Shown here one piece after another: positions 36,771-49,682 of a DNA stretch of 64,000 nucleotides; within the stretch, counting starts at the first letter, position 1, and each line of letters opens with the position of its first letter. This stretch comes from Tetrahymena elliotti 4EA (taxonomy: Eukaryota; Ciliophora; Oligohymenophorea; Hymenostomatida; Tetrahymenidae). The translations under genes were made by a program, and so were the position numbers. The stretch covers positions 623,161-687,160 of the forward strand of contig JH720317.1 of the NCBI GenBank assembly GCA_000231825.2. The letters run 5' to 3'. The notes below the pieces were generated by a model. That model did no database searches, was not told where the DNA came from, and worked only from the letters and a program-made list of their open reading frames with translations.

Positions 36771-38952
36771 TCAAAGTGTAGATTCCTATTTTTAATAATT
36801 AGCATGCTAGAGTTGTTCAACTAATTAGGGAGAAGTATAAGATTTGAGAAGAAATTCAACCATCATCTAGTGAGAGAAGCGATCGTTGACTTTTGAATTA
36901 ATTAACCAGTTGGATACGAAATTTTGTAAATAATATTTAAATATTAGTGTATACTATTAATGCTATAGAAGAAGAGACAAAGTATAGTGATTAAAAAGTT
37001 TATTATCCAAGTATCTTTTATATTTCTTAAGAAATTTCAATTCATCTTCTATGTTATATATATTTTCATTTTTATAGTAAAATGATAATATTTAGCTGCG
37101 AATTTCTTAGAGAAGTTCAGGATTTATTTATTAATTTTAATCAAAATAAACATTAATGCTGGATTTCTTAAATAAGTAATCCTTTTTCATTTTTTTTTTA
37201 GTTTAGTTTTCCTTCTCAAAAAGAAGGACTACAAAGTTTTTGAATGAAGTCATCAAGTTTTTGACAACATTTTTCTTTTATATTGTATTGATGCTAGAGA
37301 GAAGGCTTTTTAAATTTGGTTTAATCTATTGATAATTTGATACTTCATCATTTTCAGTATCATCCTTTTGATTAGTTTCTTCAATTGTAGAGTAATGCTT
37401 GTTTTGTTAATCGTCAATATATTGGTCTTATTCTAGTTAATATAATGAAATATTTAAAAATTTTGTCAAAAGAGAAAATAATTTATGAATAAATTTATGT
37501 AAATAATTACAATAAGCTTGAAGGTCATCTTCGTTTTACAAGATAATTTGACTGCTACGTAATGAATTGAGATGATCTAATTTATCCTAATTATTTTGTA
37601 TCAAGTGGATAAATTAATGATGAGAATTCATAGAGTTTTCACCCATTTTTAATTAAGTAGATATTTGAATTGATTAATTCTGATAATTTGAAACGCTTTG
37701 CTATTGTTGGTGGTTTTAAGTGAAGTAGTAATTACTTGAACTAGGATTGATTTCAAAGCAATCAGCTGTAACTAAACATTAGGGAATATCTTCCTATATG
37801 ATCTGATGAAAAAAGGGAAAATTTTAATGATCCGATAGATGGGAATTTTATTGAGAAATTTCTTAATTTTAATTATCTTCTTATTCTTGAAAGTGCGTAT
37901 CTTGAATTTTTGTGTTTAAGATTTCTTTTTGACCTTAAAAATACTTATTTTATTGGTTCTGATCTAGCTGAATTACTTGCTAATTTGGATTTTAAGAGTT
38001 TTTCTCTGCTTTTACCGGAGTATTTTGAGTTGTTTGGCTTCTTAGCACCCTCTTTGGAAAAGAAGAAATTTTCTGCTAAAAAGCTATGAGTTTTTGCTTC
38101 TTTTTTTCCATTCTCTTAATTTTTATTTCACGAGATTTTTGCAAACTGTCAATTAACTCGCCCTTAATTTCTTAATTATTTTTAACTTTTTCTTACGCAA
38201 TTTAGTTTTAATTTATATTATAAATAGGGGTAACTTCTTTGTATTATTCCTAAGTGTTTTCCATCAAAAAGTCATTACTTTTGCCATTCTAATTAGAACC
38301 AATAGTTTATAACATTGCTTTTTGAAGATCGCAATTAAAATCCAGATTTTGATACTCCTTCTAATAATCCTCCTCTTCATCTTATAGTTATCTCAAATCA
38401 ACACATTTTGAAGATTATTTTTCTTGTAATCCCATCTGTGAGTTCTTCATTTTTATTTCCTGATTGCCATTAAAATTATGATTAAAGAAGATCGTTTTGT
38501 TGTTATTGTTATTGTTATTGTTATTGCTGCAACTTTTTGCAGAGTTATTGTTATAATTAGTTGGAAGAGAAAAGGGACTATGCTGTCTTTTAATTTATAT
38601 AATAAATAATTATTTGCTAATTATACAAAAGTGAATATTTTTAAAATGCACAATCAAAGTTTTACCTCTAGATAAGGTTTACACAAAAGCTATTACCTGT
38701 CTCGTTGTTCTAGATGCTAAGAGTACTATTAAAATTAGGGAATTGAGTTACATATAAATGGTGTTTTCCAATAATAAATATGATAGATATAATCTGCATT
38801 TGTTACTCATGTTTGTATGTGTATTATGGATTTTCGAACGGTTGTTATGGATGGTTAAAATGTTATTCAGAAAACAAATAGGGTAGTTCTTGGTACTAAT
38901 AGTAGGATGATGCATCATATCTCTGTCCCTTTTTTTGTTATAAATCTTACAT
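36771..38952 (-). CDS. Family-1 paralogue B, unknown conserved C-terminal domain
   Basis: Exons are 38952-38752 and 38582-36771, joined in phase 0 over a 169-bp intron, giving 670 residues. The start is MQDLQQKKGQ. An alternative donor at 38697 would change only the end of exon 1. Residues 60-480 are low complexity: a run of nine Asn encoded by AAC/AAT (about 85-93), acidic DEEEDYQKEYQ, a Lys-rich KRMEKKKQK and many Gln. Residues about 490-660 carry the shared domain: KNVVKNLMTSFKNF, YKRYLDNKLFNHYTLSLLL, QYTLIFKYYLQNFVSNWLI and MMVEFLLKSYTSPQLVEQL. Coding is certain from composition and from its paralogues. Function is unknown. The disordered N-terminus and conserved basic-aromatic tail are the family plan. 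Confidence 0.8.
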
Positions 38953-41900
38953 TAGAAATTTAAAGATAGCTCATATAATCATAAACAATCAATCAACAGA
39001 CACATAGAAAGAAAGAAAGAATGTTGGTAAAAGTAAAATTAAAGTAAAAATTTATTCCTTCTATCAATAAAAAAATTTATTTACATCTCTCATCGAATTT
39101 GTTTCATTAAAGATATTTTAATCTTCTCCATACAGCTAATTGTCCATAACACTAAAAAAAATTAAAAGAATATTTGTTAGCTCGTTTGTTTGTTTTAAAA
39201 TACCAAATAGTTTTTAATTTGATTAGATTATTTAAATTATTTGTACAACTCAGAGAATTTTGATCTGAATCTTCTTTTCTCAATATTAAAATTTTTTACT
39301 ATTTAAAGCAAAATCTAATATGGTAAGGGCTCTTCCTTCTTATTTTCTCACCAAAAATATTCCCTGAATTCTAAAAAAAACTGCTAACTTAAATTTACCT
39401 TAATCACCTCTAATAAAGACAGTTGAATTTTATTGTTAACCTTGAGTAAGAGATAGTAAGATTTGAGTCATTAAGTAGCTGAAAATAAATAATACAATCA
39501 TTTATAACTCTTTTTTGAGTATGTATACCAACTACTATTTTAGCAATTTTAGAAGATTTTTTTTGTACCAATCAAAAGAAAGAATAATCAAATTCTACAT
39601 AGTCATTTTTGAAATACTTAATTTTAGCCTAAAAATAATTAAGGTATTTCTTAAATTTTAGACCAATAGATCAAATATCACTTATATTAAATTACTTTCA
39701 TTTTAAAATCTTAAAGGAGTATTAACAAAAGTGAAATTAAGATTTGTTTACAAATTCTTTAATTATTTTGAGGGTGCATAAAACCAAGTAAATTTTTAGC
39801 ACATAAATATATCAAATTAAACATTTTTCTTATACACGCTCTCTGTTTTAACTTAAAATTTTAATTGAGTAACTTGAATTACAAAAATTATACTCATAAC
39901 TTTTCTAATTTCACTTACAAACTATTTTTCATTTTCAATAAATAAATAATCATGTTTAAATTCAAAATTTATAAATGAAATCAAAAAAATTATTTTTCTT
40001 TTTTCAAAAAAACTTTAAATTTATTTAATAATTTATTGTTTTGAAAATATCATTTAAGAATATTTAGAAGTAAAAATTTGATAAAATTTTATTTTATTTG
40101 TTTTTTGGTGGTTCTTCAGATACATCTTTTATTTGAAAATAAAAAAAGAAAAGAAATATTTTAATGGTAATTTATTTGTATTAATTCAAATTTAAAGTTT
40201 CAAAGAAATTCAATGATGAAGAGAGAGAATCAATAGAAAACTAAAATTACAAAATAGAGATAACTTTTTTTCTTTATAAAATATGCAAGATAAATTAAGA
40301 TGTATTCTCTACAGTAGTTTGTATATTATTCTAATTAATTAATAATAATAGATAGAACTCTCAATGTCTTAATTTTATTTTAATGATAAAGAGTTAGAAA
40401 AAAGTAAGTTCTAATATATTTTTCTCTTCCTATAAAATTTGTTCTCTCTATTAATAATATTTTTAAATTAACTTCTTTAAAAAAATCTATTTTAGATATA
40501 AGATAAATATACTTCACAACTAAGCCAAGTGATTTTTTTAGATCAAGTAAGAAATATGCTAATTTAGAATAATAAACAATTGAGATAAACGATATGGTTT
40601 ATTTACTTTTAAAACAAAAGTGATTATCAAGTGAATAAAAAAATGATTTTAATTTTCGAGAGCAAATACCTTTAAGTTGAAAAGAGATTTTAAGTTTCTC
40701 TATTTTCAAAACAGCATTATGAGCTTTCAATGTTTTTATCAGACTAATTTTATAATTTAAGCTTGATTTTAAGTTTTGATAGTAGTGTGTTTGAAAAAAT
40801 TAACATGATATCTAAACAGATAAAATAATCTTTTTTGAAATTAAAATATAAACAGAGGATAAGAAAATATGTTAATTGATTGGTTTGGTTTACGTAATAC
40901 AGAAAGGCTATATATCACTCACTAATAAAAGAAATTAAATTTGTTAAAAAATATCAAAAAAAGATAAATTGTAAACTATTATTTATTTTTTGAAGATAAT
41001 TAGTGCAACCTATTTAAGTAAGGTAAAATTCTAAAAAATTTATTTTGATAGAACAAAGATAAGAATTAGTTAGAAGGTATATCAAGTTGCTTACTTATCT
41101 TTAAGCATAAATCATGTATTAATGCGGGCAAAAATACATTGAATAAGGTCAATTATTTTATCTTCATATTTAGTTAAATCTTGTCTTACTTTAATTAAAA
41201 TCAAATTATTCATTTAATCTTATATTTACTTCTTTGTTTTAAAAATTTCAGTCTCTGGTGTAATTTTCTTATCATTCAATTTATTTTATAAATCCTTTTT
41301 TAAGGTAACTTTTGATATTTATTTTATTTTAGAATAAATAATCCTCTTTGTTTAATTAGATAATTAATTAATGGTTCAGCGATGTTCATTTATTTTCTGG
41401 TAAAAAAGAAAACATTATAATTAAATTTTAAAAAACATCTAATCAAAATTGGTAGAATATTTATTTATATTATTTCAATATTTAGATCAGAAATAGATAA
41501 AATATTAATTTTATTCATTTATTACTTATGAAAAATAAATATTCTTTTGAAACAATATTATTAAAAGATAAATGTTTTGCTAAATTTTAGATTTATGATA
41601 ATTATTTCTTTCTTTTCAAAGTATTTTTTAATACAAAAAGAAACTTATTTTATTAATATAATTGAACCTTTGTAATTATTAAAATGAAAATTAACAGAAA
41701 ATATTTTATTTAGAGTGAACAGAAAAAAAGAGAATCGCTATTTTTTATTTTTTAAATTTAATAAATTTACGTTTGAATGTATTTTCTATTTACTGAACTA
41801 ATTTTTTTAATTTCTTGCCTTTGTTTAATCCTGTTATTTTAAGTGTATTTTATGTTTTATTTGGCAAAATTAATATTAATTACATGTTGCAAATAAGCTT

Positions 41901-42117
41901 TAATTATGAATAATTTTAAAGTGAAAAAGATTTGATAAAATGATTTTAATATTTTAGTAATATCTTTGTAAAAATAAAATTTTGAAGGAGGTTATAAATG
42001 AATTTAGAATTTTGTTTACAATTTTTCGAAGAAGAAGAAATGTAAAAAAAATTAGCAATACAAATTATTTGTTAATTTAATTAAATGTTTCATTCACCAA
42101 TAAAATAAATAAGAAAA
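38953..42117. other. gene-poor gap between paralogues B and C
   Basis: About 3.2 kb of very AT-rich DNA. A small secretory-type ORF at 39280-39501 is listed separately. A plus-strand frame open at about 40480-40879 (containing FLDQVRNMLIQNNKQL), with possible upstream exons from 40283, looks partly protein-like but two frames compete for it, so it is not called. A short minus-strand Lys/Pro patch near 40125 (DVSEEPPKNKQ) could be an exon end. Confidence 0.4.
39280..39501 (-). CDS. Doubtful small ORF with signal-peptide-like start
   Basis: 74 codons. The first 20 residues, starting MIVLFIFSYLMTQILLSLTQ, look like a secretory signal peptide and are followed by GQQQNSTVFIRGDQG. The frame extends further upstream without a stop. 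A GTAAAT donor right after GDQG and a nearby TTTTTTTTAG suggest splicing into a second frame that stays open to about 39090. Without a relative to compare, neither form can be confirmed. Confidence 0.28.
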
Positions 42118-44983
42118 TCAATCTTTATTTTCTTCTTATAAGATTATTTTGTTTTGTTTTTTTTCTACAAGTTATTAAGAATGTATTTTTTGAGAAATCA
42201 ATTATATCATATCATAATGTGATTAATAATTTTTTATTTTTGAATTTATTACCCAATTTTTAGCAAAGTTCTCCAAAAAATAATTAAAAATCTATGAATA
42301 TTATTTATGTTTTAGAAGAAGAGAAAGTGTTTGATTGTTAAAATGCTTATGATTTATATATCTTTTGAATTTTTTTAAGAAGGATTACTCATTATCATCC
42401 TGATCTTATGACTCATTATTTAGATATATCTTTAAAACTTCTTTGCGAATATCATATAAATTATTCTTTTCTTACTCTTAAAAGTATATGGAAATGTTAG
42501 ATTTCTAAAATTGATGGTCTTTTTTATTCTTTTTTAGGGATTGAGTCTCTTTCTAAAATAATATGGTCACAAAATTTTTAAAAGATGTCATTATATTTTT
42601 CACAACATTCTTCTTCTAATGATTAGCAAGCTCGTAACTTATTTCTGCTTAATTTAAATGTAGAACTGAATTGCTTTCCTATTTTTTTAAACTCATATCA
42701 GAATAGTCCAAATAACCAATTTCTTAATCAAGTTCTGAGGTCAATTATTTATCATATATTTTATTACTGCCGCAATCTTACATTTGAAATTTAGTGTAAT
42801 TTCTTGCTTCTTACTCAAAAAATTGTGAGCTATATTAGCTATTTAGCTAAGTAAAGCTCTTTTCTTAGATGTTACAATTTTCATTTTCACTAGATGAAGC
42901 TGTGTTTTAATTATTAAAATTTAAAGGAGTAAACTAATCAAAATACAATTATTCTTAACCTTAATTTGTGTATGGGTGGTCATCATCATTACCATCATCT
43001 TTTTCTTCTTGAATAAATTACTAATCAGTTTTTTGATTACTTACAATCTAACCATTAATTGAATAGGAATATTTACTTTGATTATCTCTAGATAATTTCC
43101 TATTATTTTAACAATTATCTCTAAAGTCATTTTACTACTAATCAATAAAGTAGCTCTCATTGAATTGTTATTAATAAGAATTATTTCTATTATCTTAGTA
43201 TTATACAGTCTATTCATTAAATTAATTAGTTTGATTTGTTTAGTTTTATTGCCATTCAATGTACTAGCTATTTTAATTAATTTATTTTTAATTATTATGA
43301 AGGGATGACTAGACAAAATATTCATTTTCGTATTAATTTTAGTTACTTTAAAAAATTGATTACTCTGATTAATACACATTTTTATTTTGTTCCTTTTCAT
43401 AAGTAATATTATTTTCACTTATTTAGCTTTTATTTTGCAATGAAGTTCTATCAATCTAATAATTACTTGTTTGCTCAGAAGAATTAACTTGATTTATTTG
43501 GTTTTATTATCTATTATTTGATAATGAATAATCTTATTGATTCTCTTGAATACACTGATTACTTTAATAAATATTTTCTTGAGTATTATAATTATTTTAA
43601 TTAATTAAATTTGTTTTATCTCTACAATTAACTTATTGTTGATATCCACAGCTGTAATCTTTCATTTAGTTCATAGGAACTTATTTATAATTAAGTGGAT
43701 TAATAAATTTGTTATTATTTGTATTTTTTTCAAAAAAATTATCAACTTTGCCATTTAGCTATCGACCATTGTTAACATTAAAGGTATTCTAAATATATGA
43801 ATCATCTTATTAATTGTTAATAAATAAATTATTTTAATGTTCTAAAAGAAGGTTATTACCATTATTCATTCTTTAAACATCCTAAAAATTAAATTATTCT
43901 TGATATTCACCACTAAAATCTTTCATTTAATTGATAGAAATTTATTCTTTGCTAAGAGGATTAATAAATATATTATTATTCGTATTATTTTACTCTATAC
44001 AATTATTAAATTTATCATTCAATTAATTATTAAAATTATTAGGATAACAGATATTTTGAATAAAGTTGTCATTTTTTTAATCATCAAAACATTTATAATT
44101 ATAGTATTAATGATTATCATCATTTATTTTTTAAGTATCCTAACCATTTAAAAAATATTCATTTTAGATTTAAAATAGACTTCTTTCAGCTTGTATTTAT
44201 TGACATTAAAAATTAAGAGAATTTTATTATTTTTAGTTCATTTGATATTATGAGGTATTTATCATATTTTTTGTGTAATTATCATTCATTTTAAGTTAAT
44301 TATCTTTTTCTTTTAAGCAGCTTATTGATTAATTTAATTGATTGCTCTAAAGTTTTTATTGCTTCATTTCATATTTGATGTTTTTTAGGATATGCTATTG
44401 ATTACGCTCCACCATCTATTGCTAGATTTCGTTTTGTTTTTACCTAATTTATTATTAATAATGTTTAGATAGTTTTTAATTAAGCGAATTCTGAATAAGC
44501 AAAAAGCTTATCTTTTTTTAATTAAATCTTCTGCTAATATTTTATTGGAAAAGAAATTTACATTTATTTAAATTTTTCTTGTCTAATAGGATCATTACAA
44601 TAGATTTATTGATACTGATTTCCTCCTGATTTACCAAATAATTTTTATGATTTTTAATTAGTTTCTTCATTAATATTTGTTTACAAATGGTTTTGTAAAC
44701 TTATTCTTTCTTCTAGCTATTGCTATTTTGAATTTCTTCTATAATAACAATAAGAAACATTGTCTAATTGTTTCAGCTCCTAAGGAATGTAATATCCTCC
44801 TTCTACATTCTATCTAAAGAAATTATTTGTTATCAAGTCATCATCTTTTTTATGATTCTATTTACAGAAGCAACTATAAATCGAATAGTTACTTTGTTTA
44901 ACATCTTGACATTTGTACTCAGTATCAATTTCATAGCAATCAATTAATGAACTATTCATTTTATAAAAAAAAGGATTAAACAT
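42118..44983 (-). CDS. Family-1 paralogue C, Asn/Gln-rich with unknown conserved C-terminal domain
   Basis: From ATG 44983 (MFNPFFYKMNSS; the frame is open further upstream, so a 5' exon is possible) to TGA 42118, about 945 residues. The frame changes near 44561-44531. A 28- or 31-nt GTAAAT..TTAG/CAG intron restores phase exactly, although a one-base indel would look similar. Residues 150-770 are Asn/Gln-rich with a duplicated block, INPLSKEQISINQMKDFSG and INPLNYKQVPMNQMKDYSC. The shared domain spans about 775-930: KNVVKNIMTSFKNF, FKRYINHKHFNNQTLSLLL and QYSQIFNYFLENFAKNWVI. It is the largest family member here. The N-terminal 150 residues contain several Cys (CYEID, CQDV, CFCKQ) not found in A or B. 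Confidence 0.74.
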
Positions 44984-46155
44984 ATTAAAATAACCATCAA
45001 AATTTGCATTTTTCTCTTAATTATACTCCTTAATAATACCATTTTATTATTTTTAAATTTTAATTAGCAATCTTAAAAAAATTTCATTTTTTGAAGTATT
45101 ATAAAGTGAAGTGCAGAGTATTAAATGAGCTTTTATGAAAATTATGCAATGATTTTTTTAAATTTACTTTTATGGAGAGATATTCTATGATGAATTAGAG
45201 GATATTTACTAGTAAGGGCAATTAAAATGTGTAGGAGCTTCTTCATTATAGCATCTGTTTTCAATAATCTTTGATAAAGAAAAAAAAAATGAATTGTGGA
45301 TGAATTTAATTATGAAAGAATACAAGTATTAAAAACAAATAAAATGAAAAAATATTTGATATATTATGGTAAATTAAACCATTTTACATTTAAATCGTCT
45401 TTGATTGATAAAGCATTTTAAGATTTGTAATAATTTTCCATTGGATAAAAAATCTATTTTATGTTTTTTGTAGTTTGTATTTTGAATTGATGTTTGCTTT
45501 TTACTTTTAGTTTGATTAACAATTAAATTAAGGACAATAAATAATTAAATTCAAAACCTTTTCTTTTCTATTTCCTCTCTGTGAACAAGCTAAAAGTTGT
45601 AAAATTAATAATAGGTAATATTTCTTTTGTTTCTAGCATGTGGTTTTTACAGATTGTAATTTCTTTATTTATGAATAAATAAAATTTAGTATTTACTTAA
45701 ATCAAGTTGTACTAAATAGACATTTATTTGCAATAGAATCTTTTCAATTCAAAAATAATTATAAAGTTCAAAGCCTCAAACAAATAAATTATTTCTTTTA
45801 CCCCAGTAATTCACATCAATCTATCTAAATAATTTTTTTGACAGCATCAATCATGCACTTTTAAATCTTTAAATATCTGAAATGTTTAATTCCCATAAAA
45901 TATGTAAATTAAAAATTAATATTACCATTTCTTTAAAGTTTATTTTCCTAATATTTTTAGCATGAAAATTATTATTTTTCTTAGAAGCTCATAGTTAAAA
46001 CCCTATTTATCTATTATTTATCGGGCGGTCCTATTTTTAAAATTTTACTTAAACATTAAAGGCTCATTTAATCTAAATTTTTAAGGATCAAATAAATTGA
46101 ATAAATTTAATCGCAATTAAAAATTAAGATTTCAATCTAAAACTATTAATATTAG

Positions 46156-46621
46156 TTAGGAAGGAGTATTTCACAAAATCTAATAATTAAGTTATTTACT
46201 TCTCCAAACGTCATACTCTTAGTGAAGTATACAAAAGTAAATATCATTTATTTTATTCTAATTTTTATGATTAAAGAGATAGAAAAGAAATCGCAAAATA
46301 TTTAAAAATTATATTTGGCAATCCAACACTATTTTAAGTATTGTTTTATCTTTAATTTATAAAATGTGTAACTAAGTTAAGCATAGTTATTAAAAAATTT
46401 TTATCTTTAAGATTAGACACAAAAACCTTTTAAAAAGAATAAGAATTGTTTGGAGATTACATTTCATTAAAGAATACTTTATTTATCAATATTGAAGATT
46501 TTCCAAAAGTAAGTTAAAATCAATTAGCATATTCTTAGATAAATTTAGTAAAAAATATATTTAAAAACAAATTTAAAATATTATTTTGCAACAAAATTAG
46601 ATAGAGCCAACATAATTTTGA
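46156..46621 (+). CDS. Doubtful split gene, 3' part only
   Basis: Proposed exons are 46156-46236, 46279-46508 and 46601-46621 (TGA), with GTAA..GAG and GTAAGT..TTAG introns that keep phase. The reading is HTLSEVYK, then RKEIAKYLKIIFGNPTLF, then LFGDYISLKNTLFINIEDF, PK and IEPTQF. Composition, with Gly, Asp and Glu, is better than chance. No start codon is found in frame, so 5' exons would lie upstream. A second frame is also open over much of this stretch, which lowers confidence. Confidence 0.32.
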
Positions 46622-49275
46622 AATAGAAAATAAAAATTATGGTTTAAAAAATTAAATATTTTGATTGGCTTAATTGTATAGTAATAAATGCTTTTACAAA
46701 TAAGTTCAGTTCTTACAAAATATTAGACTTTTTTTGTATTTGATTAAAAATTAAAATTTTTAATTCAGCATTTTGATGGTTTAATTCATTCATTCATTCA
46801 TGCTTTTATGGACCTAATTTTAATGAAATTAATTTGATCAAACTCTTAAATAATAAATAATTGTCGAGTATGAAATATTATTCATTATTAGTTATATTAT
46901 AGATATAGAAAGCCATACTAAAAATCCTTCTCTCTTCCTTGATTAAATTATCACAAATAGATAAAAATAATTTATTAAAAATTGGCTGACTTGTTTTATT
47001 TGTCTTGCTTGTTGTTTTTGCTATATTTGTTCAATAAAAAAGATTGACTTTTATTCAAATGCAACCAGAAATTATTTTATCATTTACATAAAGTTAATTT
47101 TAAGTAATATTAAAAATCATCAAATATAATTTAATTTAATTATTTTTTTCGAAATTATGAAATAAAAAAAATAATTGTCCTTTCTTAGCAAAAGTTAGAT
47201 TTCAAAAATACTATTATTTGGTTCTATAAAAAATGTTAAGCATTGTCTAAAAAAATATAACACTCAATGAATAAATACCAACTAAAGTTATCAAATTTAA
47301 TTTGACAAAAGAAACTTAAATAAAGAGAGTAAATAATACTTAAAAAAAATTTTTGGATTAGATATTTTAAACAAAGACATCAAGTTGTATTTATATTTAA
47401 TAAAATTTAAGAAAAATAAATTAGTATTTTTAATAAGAAAATTTATTTTAGCTTAAAAAAGATTTAGGTATTTTAAGTCAATAACTTGAATCGATTACTC
47501 AGGGATTAAATTATTTTGTGTATTTTTTAGTTGATTACATAGATCTGAAGAAAAATGAAATTAATTAGTGTTTGAAATATTTAGTTAGACCACTTTTAGT
47601 CTAACTTACATTTAGTAAATTAATTTGTACCAAAAATTCAAATTTATATCAATAATCTTTTTGGTAATGAAATGTCTTTGGTAATGCATTTAAATTTAAA
47701 AGACTTACTTAAAATAACGCAGAAACATTGAAATTCTTAGTTTACTTAAGCATAAATAATTTTTTATGATTATTGCATGTAGTTTTAAAACATATTTTAT
47801 TGTTAATACCTAATAAAAATATTTTCCTTATTTTGAGTTAAGAAAGTGTAGTTTTGACAGATAATATCTAAGAAGCCAAGTGTTACTATTCCAAATAAAA
47901 ACAAGTTTACTCTATTTATTTTAATTTGGATAGAAAGTCTGATAAAAAAATCTATTTACAAAATTTTGATAATGTGGATTTTATTACATGAACATATTTT
48001 AAAAACTTAACTTCAAATAATAAATTGATTATTCTTAAAAAACTATTAAATTTAAGAACAAAATAAATAGTGCATTTTATTTAACTTATTTTTCATATTG
48101 CTAAACCTTAAAATTAAATTTAAACTCTTTTTTTGCTTAGATTTACTCAAAAAATAGCTAATATTTCATATTATTTTTTATATGAAAATCTAATTTTATC
48201 CCTGATCAATTAAAAATTCTACCAAAATTTAAATAGCAATAAAATCCAATTTGATTGATCCTTAAATACATAAAAAATAAAAGTATATATTTATTTTTGG
48301 ATCTCTATTTTCCAAAAAATCAATGCATTTCTTCTTAAAAATTATTGAGTTGATATTTCAGAGATTTAAAAATTTCTCTTAAAAAATCTTAAATTAATTC
48401 ATATGATATCTTCAAATGTATATTATAATTGTATACAAAACAAATATATTTTATAGAAATAGGTTAAATGTTCAAAAAAAAGAATTAGAATGTGAAGCTA
48501 GTTGAAACTATTTTTGACTAATTTATGTCTAAAATTTTTCAATAAATTAACTTTAAAAATTAACTTGGGTTTTGATTAACAATTAATTAATTAATTAAAA
48601 AGTTAGTAAATTAATTATCCAATCAAAGTACATACATTTTATAATTACTTTATTAATTGAATTTAAAAGCATAAATTTAAAATTAATTTAATAAGTAAAT
48701 TATGAGTAATTTTTTATTCTCAATTTATTAAAATATTTTATTATGAATAAAAATCCTTTATCAAAGTATTTTTTGAAAAAAATAGACTTTAAGAAATTAA
48801 TAACTTCAAGGAAGGTTTATTTTTCAACATAAATATTTTTAAGATCAAAATAACTATTTAATTAAAGTTAAAAATTATTATTTCAATTAAAAAAATATGT
48901 ATGAATTTGTTAAATGTAACAAGAAATTGAATCATTTGAAAAGATTAAATTTTATTTAATTTAAAGGTATTTAGATTAATATGTAAAAAAAAAGGAGATA
49001 TTTACCATAAAAGTTTCTGAATAAATAGATCTTGTTGTTAAATTCAATTCTATTAATATTTTAAAGAGATAAAAATAAGTTTATAATGGTTGAATCATTT
49101 AAGCTGGGTCTATAATTCATATTTGCAAATTATTTATATGATTTGTTTTTAAATAATGTTATTTGTTCTATCTTAAGCAAACATCTAAAAAATGAATCAA
49201 TTATGACAAACATTCACTATTTTAAAGCTTTTATTTAAGGGCAAAAGAATTAATATAATAGACTGAGGAGAAAGT

Positions 49276-49350
49276 TTAGATAATAGCAATAACTATCTAT
49301 TTAGATAATAGCAATAACTATCTATTTAGATAATAGCAATAACTATCTAT
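49276..49350. repeat. Minisatellite, three exact 25-bp copies
   Basis: The unit TTAGATAATAGCAATAACTA plus TCTAT is repeated three times without a mismatch. Each unit has TAGATA near its left end and its reverse complement TATCTA near its right end, so every copy, and the whole array, could fold into hairpins. It lies about 330 bp upstream of the start at 49683, outside any coding frame (25 is not a multiple of 3). Confidence 0.93.
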
Positions 49351-49682
49351 TAATGAAGCGTCTGGATATATTTGTTGAGTTTTTAATGATTAAATTTTCG
49401 TTTAATTTAAAAAAAATGAAATGCTGCTGGTCTAGATAGTAATTCATTTGAAAGAATAAAATTTAAGATTTCTAAAAATAATTGATATTTTTAAATAAGT
49501 GCAGTTATTTTGTTGTGAATGAAATTAAGCATCATAATTGAAGTAATTTTATAATAACTATATAAAGAAAGTTAGATATATATTTGAATAAACTTCTTTC
49601 AATAAATTAGTAAAGCAAAAGCTATTAATAATAATACAAGTAGGGATTTCTTATCTTCATAAAACAATCAATTTACTTTGTT

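Larger units (their letters stand above)
44984..49682. other. long gene-poor region
   Basis: About 4.7 kb. It contains a doubtful split gene (46156-46621), several open frames at 47460-48000 with LRR-like scraps (AETLKFLVYLSINNF) but repeated frame changes, and the 3 x 25 bp minisatellite at 49276. I cannot support more. It may hold decayed genes. Confidence 0.4.

Noticed and set aside
42330..43155. Long plus-strand open frame containing His/Tyr/Phe-rich sequence (GGHHHYHH and following)
   Set aside because: It is exactly antisense to paralogue C. The minus frame has ciliate-like Asp/Glu/Asn/Gln composition and is confirmed by alignment to paralogues A and B.
43041..43418. Minus-strand standard-code ORF of Lys/Ile/Asn
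   Set aside because: It is out of frame with the Asn/Gln-rich frame of paralogue C, which is open across the region and leads into the conserved domain.
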